Below, piece by piece: positions 1-11,794 of a stretch of 64,000 nt of DNA. The position numbers and the translations under genes were made by a program. The stretch covers positions 546,068,711-546,132,710 of the forward strand of contig NC_057861.1 in assembly GCF_019393635.1 (NCBI RefSeq), given 5' to 3'. The notes under the pieces were generated by a model. The model was not told the origin of the DNA and ran no database searches. It saw only the letters and a list, made by a program, of their open reading frames with translations. Each line of letters begins with the position of its first letter. Within the stretch, counting starts at the first letter, position 1. Origin of the DNA: Dromiciops gliroides (lineage: Eukaryota; Chordata; Mammalia; Microbiotheria; Microbiotheriidae).

Positions 1-62
1 TGAACTCAGGTCCTCCTGAATCCAGGGCCAGCACTTTATCCACTGCACCACCTACCTGCCCC
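1..62 (-). mobile_element. tRNA-derived SINE (WSINE1-like), cut by window edge
   Basis: Antisense head of the short polyA-tailed marsupial SINE that recurs through the window. Only the 5' part of the element is present because the window begins inside it. Confidence 0.85.
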
Positions 63-559
63 CTTAAATTATTTTTGAAGGAGTATTCTAGCTATAATGA
101 ATAACCCATCGCAAATTATCTGGACAATTTTTTTAGACCAGGGATTTGTGGAGCCCTCTATGTGGCAACATTTTGTTAGACTGCTTAAAAGAAGTTAAAT
201 TTTTTCAAATATTTCATAATTTAGATATTTCACTAATCCAGCATGGCCTTCCCACAATGAATCCAAATTGATGATGTTCTGTTGTATAATTCTGACTCTC
301 TCTACCCCTTACTCCTTCCTTCTCACTAATTAGGAGCTCTACAAATATGGTTCATTGATTTTCACAAACCACCAGGAGACAGTCAGGTGGGATGTTTTGC
401 CACCATACCTACAGAACAAGCAATGAAAGGTCTTGTTGATCCTTTCTAGACATATCACTGAGATGTCTTCAAACCCAGTCTATTTGAAATCCCTCATCCA
501 CATAGAGTCCTAGTAGGCACTTCCCATACTATTAGTAGAAATATAGCTGCTTTTTAAGA
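63..559. other. No recognisable feature
   Basis: Unique-looking AT-rich sequence. I see no open frame of note, no repeat family and no regulatory signature. Confidence 0.5.
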
Positions 560-743
560 CAGTGATTCCCAAATCTGGCTTGGCTGTTTTAATTATTTTA
601 AAGAGAATCTTAAAACTCTCAAAAAGTCATAAAACATTTTAATTGACTTTAATTAATATGCATGTGTACCATATAATACATATAACAAAAACAAAATAAC
701 TTCATAGTGACACAAGTCCCAAAAACTTGGGCAGGAACCACTG
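560..743. mobile_element. Possible small hAT-type MITE
   Basis: About 184 bp bounded by a 10 bp inverted pair, 560-569 (cagtgattcc) and 734-743 (ggaaccactg), matching at 9 of 10 positions. The cagtggttcc type of end is typical of mammalian non-autonomous hAT elements. No 8 bp target duplication is visible and there is no coding capacity. Confidence 0.4.
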
Positions 744-766
744 CCCTGGGGATTTTCAAACTAATT

Positions 767-909
767 TTTTTTGGTGAGACAATTTGGGTTAAGTGACTTG
801 CCCAGGGTCACACAGCATGTGAAGCATCAAGTGTCTGAGGCCAGATTTGAACTCAGGTCCTCCTGACTCCAGGGCCAGTGCTCTATCTGCTGTGCCACCT
901 AGCTGACCA
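767..909 (-). mobile_element. WSINE1-like SINE with intact TSD
   Basis: Near full-length antisense copy with T-run (antisense polyA) on the left. It is flanked by an exact 13 bp target-site duplication tttcaaactaatt at 754-766 and 910-922, which shows L1-style insertion. Confidence 0.9.
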
Positions 910-1044
910 TTTCAAACTAATTATTAATAAAATCTTCCAAAAGAAATCATGCTTCTAACATATATTAATGACCTTTGTCCAAGTCAGTTCCACATGACAA
1001 TACAGAATCCAAAACCATTTCATGCAGTGCCTTGGACTAATGTT

Positions 1045-1175
1045 CAAAAGTTAGCTTCAACAGATATTTATTAAGTGCTTGCTAACATTCCAGGCACTGT
1101 GCTAGATCCTGGGAATAAAAATAAAAGAAAAATCATTCCCTGCCCTCTAGGAGCTCACATTCTAATAGGGCTGGG
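1045..1175 (-). mobile_element. L2 3'-end fragment
   Basis: Carries the antisense L2 3' signature: a tattaagtgctt start, a 'caggcactgtgctag' block and a 'gagctcacattctaat' block. Old and ungapped. Confidence 0.65.
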
Positions 1176-1525
1176 AAAACTCATATATACATAAATATGT
1201 ATATACAAGGTTCATACAGACTATATAGAAAGTAGCTTCAGAAGGAAAAGTCCTAGCAGTTCAAGGGACTGGGAAATCCTCCTGACAAAGCAGAAGGTAT
1301 TACTTGACATGGTATTCTTTGGAAAGCTGGAAGCCCTGCAAGGGATAGAAAAGTCACTGCCAGGAGGAAATCATTTGGCTATGAAATGTTTCAGCATATT
1401 CTACCTCCTAGATAGCATAACTACTGAAATAGACAGGAGAAAAGAGAGCAGCACATGTCATTCATTCCCTGTGCCCAACAGCCTCACTGGATTACAACCA
1501 AACATTGAGGATTAAAAGTAAAGGA

Positions 1526-1680
1526 GGGGCAGCTAGGTGGCGCAGTGGATAGAGCATCGGCCCTGGAGTCAGGAGGACCTGAGTTCAAATCCGACCTCAG
1601 ACACTTAACACTTTCTAGCTATGTGATCCTGGGCAAGTCACAACCCAAATTGCCTCACTAAAAATAAATAAATAAATAAT
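1526..1680 (+). mobile_element. WSINE1-like SINE, first of a tandem pair
   Basis: Near full-length sense copy with an A-rich (aaat)n tail. It sits between direct copies of aaaagtaaagga at 1514-1525 and 1681-1692. It is followed at once by a second SINE at the same target. Confidence 0.9.
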
Positions 1681-1695
1681 AAAAGTAAAGGAGAA

Positions 1696-1831
1696 GGGGG
1701 CAGGTAGATGGCACAGTGGATAAAGTACCAGCCCTGGATTCAGGAGGACCTGAGTTCAAATCCGGCCTCAGACACTTGACACTAGCTGTGTAACCCTGGG
1801 CAAGTCACTTAACCCTCATTACTCTGAAAAA
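1696..1831 (+). mobile_element. WSINE1-like SINE, second of a tandem pair
   Basis: Sense copy with a small deletion before the 'agctgtgt' box and a pure A tail. It is flanked by a perfect 15 bp duplication, aaaagtaaaggagaa, at 1681-1695 and 1832-1846. The left copy is also the right duplication of the preceding SINE. Confidence 0.9.
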
Positions 1832-1846
1832 AAAAGTAAAGGAGAA

Positions 1847-2595
1847 AAACTGTAACTCTTCATGCTGTTCACTCTCTATACCTAATACCATGAAATATGT
1901 TATGCCATGTTATATTATTCTTTTCTACCAAACAGTTTTCCTCTGACACCTCAACACTGAAAACCACTTCAACAGTCAGCATGTAGAGATGGGAAGCTAT
2001 ATCAAATCAATTACTAATCCCATTAGGACAGTGATCACTTATTTAAGTGGTGATGAGAAAGTAGAATCAATTTTAGTGGTATGTGAGGGGACTCATCATG
2101 TCAAGTGTGTTGCCAGGATTCTTAGAGAAAACTGAGGAGAAATGTATTCCTTGGCTAAAGAGGAGGGCTAACTATAATTATTAATTGATCTTATAAAAAT
2201 AACCTGTTGAAACATCTAGCTTCTAAGAGACAAAGATTAAAATCATTATAAATGACAACACTGACAAGTCAATTCGTCTCTCTAGGTCATGAGATGCTAT
2301 GGTTGTCCAGCTATATACCCGGCTTCTTCCAAAGTCCTATTATCCCTGGTCCTAGTTTATACTAACCATAAAGTGTAGGTCCCTTGTTCCCAACTCCCTG
2401 ATGAAACCAAATTTGAAACGATGATTCAGTAATCATGTCACTCTACTCTCAATGACTCAGTATGCAGGGTCCTGCTTCCAATACCCAAAGAAAACTCATC
2501 TGGGTGATGTTACATAGAATTAGGGATCCAAAACCACTCACTTTCTTGTACCTTAGCAAGATGACATGTCAATCAATCCAGACAGTCCATTGTTT
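1847..2595. other. No recognisable feature
   Basis: Unique-looking sequence with several short chance frames and no family I can name. Confidence 0.5.
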
Positions 2596-2599
2596 CTTT

Positions 2600-2780
2600 T
2601 ATTTTGAAAGGTCTTCAGAGATGATTCCACAGCAGTCTAACCTCCTTCACTATCAGGAAATTCTTCCTTACATCTAATCTAAAATGCCTAAAATCCCAGA
2701 CTATGGTCCTATTTGTTCCTATTTCTTTGGAGTTGAAATGCTTCTGGTTAACATCTTCTGTTTCAAGGTCATCTTTATCA
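2600..2780 (-). mobile_element. CR1/L3 LINE 3' fragment
   Basis: Contains 'aggaaattcttccttacat', which matches the antisense 3' region of CR1/L3 elements. Short and strongly diverged. Confidence 0.5.
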
Positions 2781-2964
2781 GAATCTTGGGAAGTGGGGAG
2801 TGGGGCACACAGAGTTAGCACCTTAGATTCTTATGTCATGGGATTGGCACTCGTTGGAAAATATAATATGGAGCCATTAATTATCCCATTAAGGGTGGTG
2901 AGCAATTTTACTATCTATTCTGGCAAAGAAAGTAAAAGGAAAGGAGTTTAAATCAGAGCCAGTG

Positions 2965-3165
2965 AGATGAGTCAGTGTATTGTATTAGGAAGAAAAGTGG
3001 GGGTAAATAGAACACTAGAACTGGGGTCAGGAGAATGGAAAACCAGGATTTGAAGCCCAGCTTTTCTTACTATCTGCACAAGGCATTAAATGTTTCTGAT
3101 CTCTAGTTCCCTGATGTATAAAGTGAAAGTGTTGAACAAAAGTTCATTGTAGCTCTAAATCTTAC
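2965..3165 (+). mobile_element. CORE-SINE with CR1/L3-type tail
   Basis: Sense tRNA/CORE-like sequence ending in a segment resembling 'gaacaaaagttcattgtagctct', the 3' tail type also carried by the L3 at 7150-8575. Heavily diverged. Confidence 0.5.
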
Positions 3166-3189
3166 AAATGAGCTATTACTAGGAACATC

Positions 3190-4234
3190 TTATCAATGAA
3201 CATCCTTGGGTCTTGGAAAAAATAACTAATAAGGAGCATGTATCACTCCCCACTCCCCAAGAGATCTTTTGCAATTGAACCAATAGTTAACTATCTTGAC
3301 TTGAAATTGTTTACTTATTGTCAAAGACAAGGAGCTAGACTTGATTACCCCTAGAGGTCTCTTGATGGATGACCCTATAAAAATGTCCAGACAGTGGAAT
3401 AGGAAGGAGGGACTAAGTACTAAAGAGGCTTAGGGACTGATACTTGCCTATGACTGAGCTGATGGTGATTCAAGATGAAATTGAGAGGCCATGTAAGAAC
3501 TTCAGTGAAGTAATGTCTGCAGTAGCAGGCATCAAATTGCTTGGCTTAAGTCAGTGCTGTCATTATTCCTTCGCTTTCATCAGCCTGAAGTTTATCCACA
3601 AGGGTACTGCTCAATAAACTGAATACCTACTGTTGTTGATTTTTGCCCGTTGATTTGAGGTGAAAAGAAAACTCACTCAAGGGGTCAGAGTGAGACCTTG
3701 TGATGACAGGACCTTTCCTCAGTGTGACATCACTGGATCACAGAAATGTGTTTATCTTCCTGGAGTATGGAAATATGTTTTTAAAAAACAAGTAGTGTGG
3801 CTATAGAGCCTCTTTTTAGCCATTTAAGTTAAGGGCATTTTTATTTCAGGAGAGGTTATTAGGAGTCCATAAGATATTAACAGATTCCAAAGAATCTTGA
3901 CCACTTTCTTCATTTCCCTAGCCCCCAAATATGATTCTTTTTCTTTCTTCCAAGTTATCAGTGCTCCATGGGCTAACAATGCCTTATTTCATAAGTTTGT
4001 TATGAACTCAATGGTATCCAAAAATATCTGACTAAAATTAAGAGGAAAACCACCAGTTTGCATAGATTGAGTACCATTATATAGGGCACTCCAGTGTCTT
4101 GGGACAAATTCCAAGTGAAGGCACTTTCATAAGGCTTACTCTATGACTTTGGGAATAATAAAGAAGGTTCACTGTCCCCACATAAAGAACAGAATTTCAG
4201 GCTTTCACTGAGCCTAATGAAAATCAGAGGCCTT
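3190..4234. other. No recognisable feature
   Basis: About 1 kb of AT-rich unique-looking DNA. No long open frame, tandem repeat or clear transposon signature. Confidence 0.5.
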
Positions 4235-4344
4235 GGGGGCAGCTAGGTGGCACAGTGGATACAGCACTGGCCCTGGATTCAGGAGGACCTGAGTTCAAAT
4301 CCAACCTCACACTTGACCTCATTGCCCTGCAAAAAAAAAAAAAG
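4235..4344 (+). mobile_element. WSINE1-like SINE with internal deletion
   Basis: Sense copy with a pure A tail at 4331-4343. It lacks most of the region between the 'cctcacac' and 'cattgccc' boxes, including the conserved 'tagctgtgtgaccctgggca'. It abuts an antisense L1 end. Confidence 0.85.
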
Positions 4345-5115
4345 TCTGAAAATATATGTGATACACCACACTCCTGAACCTCCCAGCTCTGCAAAGGAGC
4401 AGAGTGAGGGAATCATCTCATATCTCTTCTGAGGAGTCATGTTCATTCTTTGCAATTTTTCAACATTTTTTTTGTTTTGTGCTTGTTCTTTCCATTTATA
4501 CTATAATTATTGCATATATTTTTCCAACTTCACTCTATATCAGAACATGTAAATCTTTCCATATTTCTCTGTATTTCTCTTATACATTGTTTATTACAAC
4601 ATACTGGAATGCAATCCCATTACATTCATTTATCACAATTTGTTTAGACATTTCCCAGCCAATAGTGATCTACTTTGTTTCCAATTCTTTCCTACCACAA
4701 AAAAAGTCTGCTATAAATATTTCAGTATATTTGAGGACTTTTCTTATCAATAGCTTCCTTGGTATATAAGCCTGATAGTAGAATCTCTTAACCAAAGGGT
4801 AGGGGCATTTTGTCACTTTATTTGTACAATTCCACTTCTTCACTTCTTTTCTTATTTGGTTGCATTGATTTTGTTTGTGTAGGAGCTTTTCAGCTTGTAA
4901 TCAAAATTATCTGTTTTTATCTTTTGTAGTTGCCTATATCCTTTGTTTGGTTAAGAATACATTTCCTAGCTGTGAAAAGTATTTACTCATTTTCAATATC
5001 TCCTCCATTGGTTTCCTTCCATATGCCTACTTAGAATACTGAATTGACATTGTATCATTTTCTTATTGATCCTATTTACAAGTAATTTATTTTGTCCTGT
5101 AACTGTTTTTCTCCT
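4345..5115 (-). mobile_element. Old L1 3' part, antisense
   Basis: Antisense L1 3'UTR (gatatgagatgattccctc on the minus strand) continues into an AT-rich antisense ORF2-end segment. The latter holds 'gcttttcagcttgtaatcaa' and 'tgcctatatcctttg', familiar from old mammalian L1s. Two related L1 3'UTR pieces lie at 34885-35155 and 36285-36400. Confidence 0.6.
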
Positions 5116-5735
5116 GTAACTATTTTGACATTTACAAACTGGCTGGCAGTTTAGAGCTACACATTTGCCAGAGATGTGAGCTTATTAATTTGTTATATTA
5201 ATTGTCCAGAAAGAGAAAGAACTATTCTCCAGGAAGATACATCTAGCAAACTTGAGTTGGCACAATATGACCATAGAAATGGATGAGTGAGCCTCAGCAG
5301 GCAGCCATTTTTTCCTTTCCTTTGGAAGGCAATACAAGCAGAGTTGAAAAGGAAGGCTGCACTCAGGGGAGATCATCCTTTGTTTAACCTGAAGAGTATC
5401 CCTTAGTTTTCCAGTAAGATAGATGATCTCCAGGCATTTACCTCCAACATTACCATTTCTATAGTTCTATTCAGTAAATTGAAAACCATAACCTAGACTT
5501 TATACCTTCCTTTATCTTGCTGAATAAATTTTGCTTTTTTATTTCTTTAACAATATAAATGTAAGAAGATGTGGCTTGTTTGGGAAATTTTCAATTAGTA
5601 GAGGATATTTTCCCATTTGGATTTCCCTTCAAACAATAATGTCAGACTAGAGACTGAACCTGTGATTCCTTTGTCATAGGGAACTCCAAGATGAAGAAGG
5701 CCCCTCTATTAATGCAATACCTTCTCTCTAATTTA
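5116..5735. other. No recognisable feature
   Basis: AT-rich unique-looking sequence, nothing supportable. Confidence 0.5.
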
Positions 5736-5739
5736 CAGT

Positions 5740-5885
5740 ATTAGAAAGTTTCCAAGAACACTAGGAGGTTAAATGAATTGCTGATAATCACACACAACCA
5801 GTATTGCCAGGGGCAAGAACCCAGATTTTAGGGAATTCAAGGACAGCTTTCTATCAACTATGTCATACTACCTGCACTTCTCCCA
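5740..5885 (-). mobile_element. MIR-like SINE fragment
   Basis: Antisense MIR pattern: 'aggttaaatgaattgctgat', then 'caagaacccagat', then 'actatgtcatacta'. Strongly diverged. Confidence 0.45.
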
Positions 5886-5891
5886 ATGGAA

Positions 5892-5895
5892 AGAT

Positions 5896-5965
<70 letters not shown>

Positions 5966-6022
5966 GGATGGATGGATGGATGGATGGATGGATGGATGGA
6001 TGGATGGATGGATGGATGGATG

Positions 6023-6081
<59 letters not shown>

Positions 6082-6133
6082 GGATAGATGGATAGATAGA
6101 TGATGGATGGATAGATAAATGGATAGATAGATA
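5892..6133. repeat. Compound GATA/GATG microsatellite
   Basis: A block of tandem GATA (about 5892-5963), then GGAT/GATG (about 5964-6022), then GATA again with some GATG (to about 6133). The long open frames across it on the minus strand are artefacts of the 4 bp period. Confidence 0.95.
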
Positions 6134-6206
6134 CACTATATACAACATTCAATATATGTCTCCAGTATATATACATATAAAATACAAATATTTTATTGTA
6201 GAGATG

Positions 6207-6228
6207 GAGAGAGAGAGAGAGAGAGAGT
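6207..6228. repeat. (GA)n microsatellite
   Basis: Short uninterrupted GA run. Confidence 0.9.
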
Positions 6229-6319
6229 TGGCTAGAAATTGAATCCAGAGTTTTTCTTCCACATTACTCACATAAAGGACTTGGAACTTCTGAGAAGCCA
6301 GTGATAAGAATCATAAAAA

Positions 6320-6540
6320 ATGGCAGGCAACTAAGTGGCATAGTTAGGAATAAATGAGTTAGAATCTTGGCTCATCTAGCTAAGTGAACCTAGGCAAGTT
6401 ATTTAAGCTCAGTTTCCTCATCTGTAAAATGACAATAACAGTAGTTACCTCACAGGCTTGTAATAAAGATCCAGTGAGATATTTGTTGAGTGCTTTGAAA
6501 AACCTTAGAGAACTATGTGGATACTGGATATTTTTATTAT
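6320..6540 (+). mobile_element. CORE-SINE (MIR/THER-like)
   Basis: Sense order: 'gttagaatcttggctc', 'ctaggcaagttatttaa', 'cagtttcctcatctgtaaaa', 'tacctcacagg', 'ccagtgagatatttg'. These are the tRNA, CORE and 3' parts of MIR-type SINEs. Confidence 0.7.
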
Positions 6541-6609
6541 GAGAAGTTGTAGATTGGTCATGATTCTTGAGTCACTTAAAGGAGTACTGCCACTGAAGTA
6601 TAAGTTGAT

Positions 6610-6770
6610 TTATTAAGAGAATTTCAGGACTTGGAACTGGAAGGTGACTTAGAGATCACTTAAGTCCAATCCTCTCATTTTATAGATGGGGAAGGAGAGA
6701 TTGAGCAACAATATCATACAGATAGTAGACAGAAGTGCTGGGATGTTGACCCAGGTCCCCTGTAGGACAG
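6610..6770 (-). mobile_element. CORE-SINE with CR1/L3-type tail
   Basis: Antisense copy. The L3-like tail ('gaactggaaggtgacttaga') comes first on the plus strand, followed by the antisense CORE ('cattttatagatgggga'). Confidence 0.6.
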
Positions 6771-6799
6771 ACACATTTTAAAGTTAAACTTTGCCTCAC

Positions 6800-6890
6800 G
6801 TTTGTATTTGAATTCCTCAGTACCTAGCATAGTGTCTACAATATACTATGTGCTTAATAAATGTTTTCTGCTTGATGGCTTATTCTTAAT
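6800..6890 (+). mobile_element. L2 3'-end fragment
   Basis: Sense L2 terminus: 'agtacctagcatagtgtcta' followed by 'gtgcttaataaatg'. Confidence 0.6.
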
Positions 6891-6921
6891 TCAAATCAAG
6901 GACCCATAATGGCCCTCAAAT

Positions 6922-7045
6922 GTTTTTGTGAGGCAATTGGGATTAAGTGACTTTCCCAGAGTCACACAGCTAGTAAGTGTAAAGTGTCTGAGGTTGGATT
7001 TGAACTCAGGTCCTCCTGACTCCAGGGCCAGTGCTCTGCTGCCCC
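6922..7045 (-). mobile_element. WSINE1-like SINE, slightly deleted
   Basis: Antisense copy. About 18 bp ('atccactgtgccacctag' in other copies) is missing between 'gtgctct' and 'gctgcccc'. Confidence 0.88.
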
Positions 7046-7149
7046 TGACCTTCAAACTTTTAAGGACCATGAGAGATTACCTGGGACAGAATGAAGAACT
7101 AAATGACCTTGAGATCTTTGGCATTTTATATATTTGAACATTTCAAGAA

Positions 7150-8575
7150 ATCACATTCATTTTCATTGCACAGAACTTGAGTTGAAAGGACTCTAGTCAT
7201 TGTCTAGTCCAACCCCTAGAATAGAATTCTTACTATAGCATATATCCCAAGTGGTCATCCACTTGAAGACCTCCAAGGAGAGAGAGCTTGCCATCTCCTG
7301 AGAATCCCATTCCAGTCTTGGACATCCCTATTTGAGAAGTTTACCTGACCACAAGCCTAAATTTTCCTCTTTATCATTTATGTTCATTGTTCATAGTTTT
7401 TCCCTCCTGGACTTAATAGAAAAAGTCTAATCCATTTTCCCTGTTACAGCCCTTCAGTTACTTGAACACAGTTTTAATGACCCTGAATCCTCCAGATTAA
7501 ATATGCTCAAGTCCTTCAACCAATTCAATTATGGCCCAGCATCCTGGTTGTTCTCTTGTAGCCACTCTCGAGTCTATCAGTAGCCTTATTAAGCTATGAT
7601 GCTCCAAACTGAATACAGAACTCCAGGTGTGGAATACCAAGGGCAAAATGCAGTGGAACAATCATGTCCTCATTCCTAAAAGCCATGTCTCTCTTCAAAT
7701 AGCCCAACATCAATAGTACTTTTTTGGCCTGCCATACCATACTCTAGGCTCATATTGAGTTTGTAATCCACTAAAACCTCCAGGTCTTTTTCAGCTAAAC
7801 AACCATCTGTATTTCCTTTATCTTGACCTTGTGAATTTGACTTTCTGAACCTAGGTAAGACTTAACATTTATCCCTACAGAATTTCATTCTTAATATATT
7901 CAACCCAATATTCTAACCTATAAGGATTCCTGGCTCATCCAGGGTGTTAACCCTTCCCCTAAACTTTAAATAATCTGAAATTCTTATAAGCATGAAATCT
8001 CAGCCTTTATCTAAGTCATTGTCAAAAAAAAATTTAGCAGAATGAGCCCAAGCATGGATACATGATGTCCTCTACTGGAGACCTCCTTCCAAGTTGACTC
8101 CAAACCATTAATGGCTTTCTTTGAGCCTGCTATTCAACCAGTCCTCAATCCATCTAATTATATTGCTGCCTATTCCTATTGCTCCGTCTTTTTCCATGAG
8201 ATATTTCATTAAGTGCTTTGCTAAAATCTATGTAGAATACATCTAGTACATTCCGTTGATCTATTCCTTTCAAAACAGAAAACTGGTATAGCCTGTCATG
8301 ACCTATTCTTGATGAAATTCCTGCTTCCTTTTTCCAGATCTTCATTAACCAATTAATATCTTCTAAAAATTTCCCCAAGGATCCAAGTCAAACTCATGGG
8401 CCAATAAGTTTCACACTCTATCCTTATGATCTTGCAAATATAACTGACAAAGGCTTACCAATCACATTTTCCAGTCCTTTTGGGACTAAATGAAGTTCAG
8501 CTGGACTAAGTGACTTAAATTTATCAAGACCAACTATGTTTTCTCATACTATCTGTCAGGGAGCAGACTATCCCT
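7150..8575 (-). mobile_element. CR1/L3 LINE fossil (RT region to 3' end)
   Basis: Antisense CR1-class element. Its 3' end at 7180-7210 has the 'gttggactagacaatgac' type terminus, and internal text such as 'gaatacagaactccaggtgtgg' is diagnostic of CR1/L3. The reverse-transcriptase part lies near 8150-8380. Many stops; no function expected. Confidence 0.75.
8154..8378 (-). pseudogene. CR1/L3 reverse-transcriptase remnant
   Basis: A 74-codon antisense frame contains FYIDFSKALNEISH, the degraded form of the CR1 RT motif usually read as LDFSKAFDTVSH. It is an isolated piece of the fingers/palm region. No FADD box remains in frame. Confidence 0.65.
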
Positions 8576-8814
8576 CATGGTCCCACTGTAATGAGAAGGC
8601 ACATCTTTGTATTCACAGTGGGCTGCGAATATCTAGCATACAGGCCATCCATCCCCACATGAATGTGAATGCCTGACCTGGGATTTCCTCCCCAGAAGCC
8701 TCTTTCCCCAGGCCCATTTCTTTGGTATCTTGCCAATGACACCAATTGTCAGAGATAAAACCATCCAGAAAGAGGGTCCCACCATAGCAAGAGAAGTTAC
8801 TTGGTTTTTTTGCT

Positions 8815-8996
8815 GTTTGTCCTTTGTCCTCAAAGGGAACCAAGACATAGGGTAATGTCATGATTTGTACTGAATTGGATTTAAGTGAAGAAGGGCTGTG
8901 TAAGATTATCAACCTCACTCTCTCCTCCAGAGCCCTCTGGGTCCAGTGGCAAGATACACATCAGGACAACTGGAGTTGGCTAAGATGTTTAAGGCT
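8815..8996 (-). mobile_element. RTE-type tail (RTE LINE or RTE-tailed SINE)
   Basis: Antisense RTE 3' end: 'tttgtcctttgtcctcaaag', then 'tgaattggatttaagtga', then 'ccagtggcaagata'. The same tail ends the SINEs at 24521-24793 and 25503-25830. It is joined directly to the 5' break of the next L1. Confidence 0.7.
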
Positions 8997-10680
8997 ATTG
9001 ACTAATATAATAAAATGACAATTCTACCTAAATTAATTTACTTATTCAGTGCCATACAAAGCAAACTGCAAAAAAATTATTTCATAGACCTAAAAAAATA
9101 ATAACAAAATTCATCTGCAGGAACGAAAGGTCAAGATATAAAGGGAATTAATGAAAAAAATGCAAAGGTAGGTGGCCTAGCTGTACCAGATCTAAAACTA
9201 TAAATAAAGTAACAACCTTCAAAACTATTTGGTACTGGCTAAGAAATAGAGTGGTGGATCAGTGGAATAGGTTAGGCACACAAAACACAAAAAAATGAAT
9301 ATAGCAATCTCCTGTTTGATTAACCTAAAGATGCTAGCCTCTGGAATAAAAACTCACTATTTGATAAAAACTGCTATGAAAACTGAAAAATAGTATGGCA
9401 GAAACTAGGCATAGACCAATATCTTACACCAGATACCAAAGTAAAGTCAAAATGGGTACATGATCTAGATATAAAGGGTGATAGTATATAGGCAAATTAG
9501 AATAGGGAGAAATAGTTTACTTGTCAGATCTATGGAGAGAGGAAGAATTGATGACCAAAGATGAGATAGAGAACATTATGAAATACAAAGTGGATAATTT
9601 TGATTACATTAAATTAAAAAGGGCTTGCACAAACAAAACCAATACAACCAAGATTAGAAGGAAAGCAGAAAGCTGGGAAATAATTTTTATGGCCAGTAAA
9701 AATGCTTCTGATAAAGGCCTCATTTCTAAAATATAAAGATAATTAAATCAAATATATGACTACAATTCATTCTCCAATTGGGAAATGGTCAAAGGATATG
9801 AACAGGTGGTTTTCAGATAAAGAAATAGCCATATGAAAAAAATGTCTTCAATCACTACTGATCAGAGAAATGTACATTAAAACTACTCTCACACCTACCC
9901 AACTAGCAAATATTACAAAAAAGGAAAATGATAACTATTGGAGAAGATGTGGGAAAATTTGGAACACTAATACACTGTTGGTGGAGTTGTAAACTGACCC
10001 AACCATTCTGAAGAGTAATTTGGAACTATGCCCAAAAGGCTATAAAACTGTGCATACCCTTTGCCCCAGCAATACCACTACTAGGTTTATATCCCAAAGA
10101 GATCATAAAAAGGGAAAAGGACCCATATGTACAAAAATATTTATAGCTGCTCTTTTTATGGTGGCAAAGAATTAGAAATTGAAGAGATGCCCATCATTTT
10201 GGGAATGGCTAAACAAGTTACAGTATATAAATGTAATGGAATACTATTTTGCTATAAGAAAGGATGAGCAGGCAGGTTTCAGAAAAACCTGGAAAGACTT
10301 ACATGAATTGAGGCTGAGTGAAATGAGCAGAACCAGGAGAACATTGTACACAGTATCAACAAAATTGTGTGTTGATCAACTGTGATAGACTTGATTTTTC
10401 TCAGCAATAAAATGGTACAAGATAGTTCCAAAGGACTCATGATGGAAAATGCTTTCCACATCCTAAAAAAGAACTATAGAGTATGAATGCAGATTGAAGC
10501 ATACTATTTTAACTTTTGTTGTTGTTTCTTCTTTCTTGTGTCTTCCTTTTGTTCTGATCCTTCTCTCACAGCATGACTGATGTAGAAATATGTTAATCAT
10601 GATTGTAATGTATATGCTATATCAGATTGGTTGCTGGCTTCATGAGGGAGAAAAAGGAGAGAGCCTATTAAAAAAAAAGA
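8997..10680 (+). mobile_element. 5'-truncated L1 (ORF2 3' end and 3'UTR)
   Basis: Sense L1 starting inside ORF2 and running through the 3'UTR to an A-rich end at about 10671-10679. The ORF2 C-terminal 'tgttggtggagttgtaaact' and 'ctaggtttatatcccaaaga' blocks are clear. No recognisable target duplication. Confidence 0.85.
9000..10390 (+). pseudogene. L1 ORF2 C-terminal remnant
   Basis: Frame-broken remains of the region downstream of the RT domain, including the cysteine-rich C-terminal domain. Open pieces occur at 9521-9736 and 10179-10385, the latter with YINVMEYYFAIRKDEQ. Multiple stops and shifts show the copy is dead. Confidence 0.75.
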
Positions 10681-10797
10681 CTACTGGTATTAAGTGACCA
10701 GCCGAGAGTCACACAGCTAGTGTCTGAAGTGGGATTTGAACTCAGGTCCTCCCAACTTCAGGGCAAGTGCTCTATCCACTGTGCCACCTACCTGCCC
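10681..10797 (-). mobile_element. WSINE1-like SINE, diverged
   Basis: Antisense copy lying directly against the L1 A-tail on its left and an LTR on its right. Small deletions around the 'cacagctag' box. Confidence 0.8.
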
Positions 10798-11078
10798 CTA
10801 AAAGAGGGTAATGAGATAATGAAGAAAGAGGTGATTCACATCAGCATGGTAGAAAATAGGGTTTATTCAAATAGACTTACATACAAGGCAAGTGCTAGGC
10901 AGCAGCAGGACAGTGATAGATCTCTGCACTGTGCTCAGACCTCGTCAAATTTTATATAGGAACAGAACAAAGAAGGCTTGGTGCCAAAGAATGGCCCATG
11001 ATCACATGAGTGGTTATGTAACCATGATATCTAGATGAAGACTATATTGAGGTCACATCCTTTTGTTCCCCATACACT
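10798..11078 (-). mobile_element. Solo LTR of an endogenous retrovirus (LTR D)
   Basis: On the minus strand it begins TGTATGGGG near 11078. It has a TATA box (complement of tttatata, 10951-10958) and, about 90 bp on, an AATAAA signal (complement at 10862-10867). This U3-R-U5 spacing is typical of an LTR. No internal retroviral sequence is adjacent. Confidence 0.6.
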
Positions 11079-11794
11079 ATCTCCTTGCTTATCTTGAGTA
11101 TTGACTCTCCATTAGCTATTTTTGTTCTATCATTTATAGTGCAAACACCATTCTCCTAGGTGAAGAAAACAGAAGCAAAGTAAAAATTGAGCAACCCTGT
11201 CATCTATTGTCCATTTATCATTGTCCCATCCACTCCAGGTATTGCTCCTTTTCCTTTTTTTTTGAGCATCTTCTTTTCTCAGTACAGCTTGAAAAATCAC
11301 TTTTATTATCCTAAGCCTCCTTCAATGGCCTCAACTGGTTCTGAGTTTTAGCACTCCTTAAGCTCAGTGACATCCTCTTGTATTCATCCTTTACTACCTA
11401 TCCATGGCTTCTTTACTTATTTTCCTAATCTAAGTTGATTGTCAAGTACCCTGTGTATTCACATGTCTCTCCAAACAACTCTTCCTCATTGAATTTGTTT
11501 CCCTTTGTGCCTTCAGAATTTCATTTTTGCAAGTTAACCATGCTCCCAAGTTGATTTCTCCAGTAGACGTTTAATTTGGGGAATATTAACTATCCTTACT
11601 ATGAATCCTTTCCAATCTACTGGACTATGCCTGGCTTTGCCTGATCACTTCCTACCACCCCAAACTCAGATTTTTATTATTCCCACCCCAGCAACCAGCT
11701 TTTCTCTGTTAGAATAAGATCCAGTAAAGTATTTCCCCCTTTTTGTTCCTCTACATTCTAAAAGATGAAATTTCCATTTAAAAAAGCAGAGGGA
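11079..11794. other. Unclassified, possibly an old repeat
   Basis: Pyrimidine-rich sequence with no clear frame. Its style (about 11220-11780) suggests an old interspersed repeat, but I cannot assign a family. Confidence 0.35.

Noticed and set aside
5858..6176. Two ~100-codon minus frames rich in Ile-Tyr-Leu-Ser
   Set aside because: They are translations of the GATA/GATG microsatellite.
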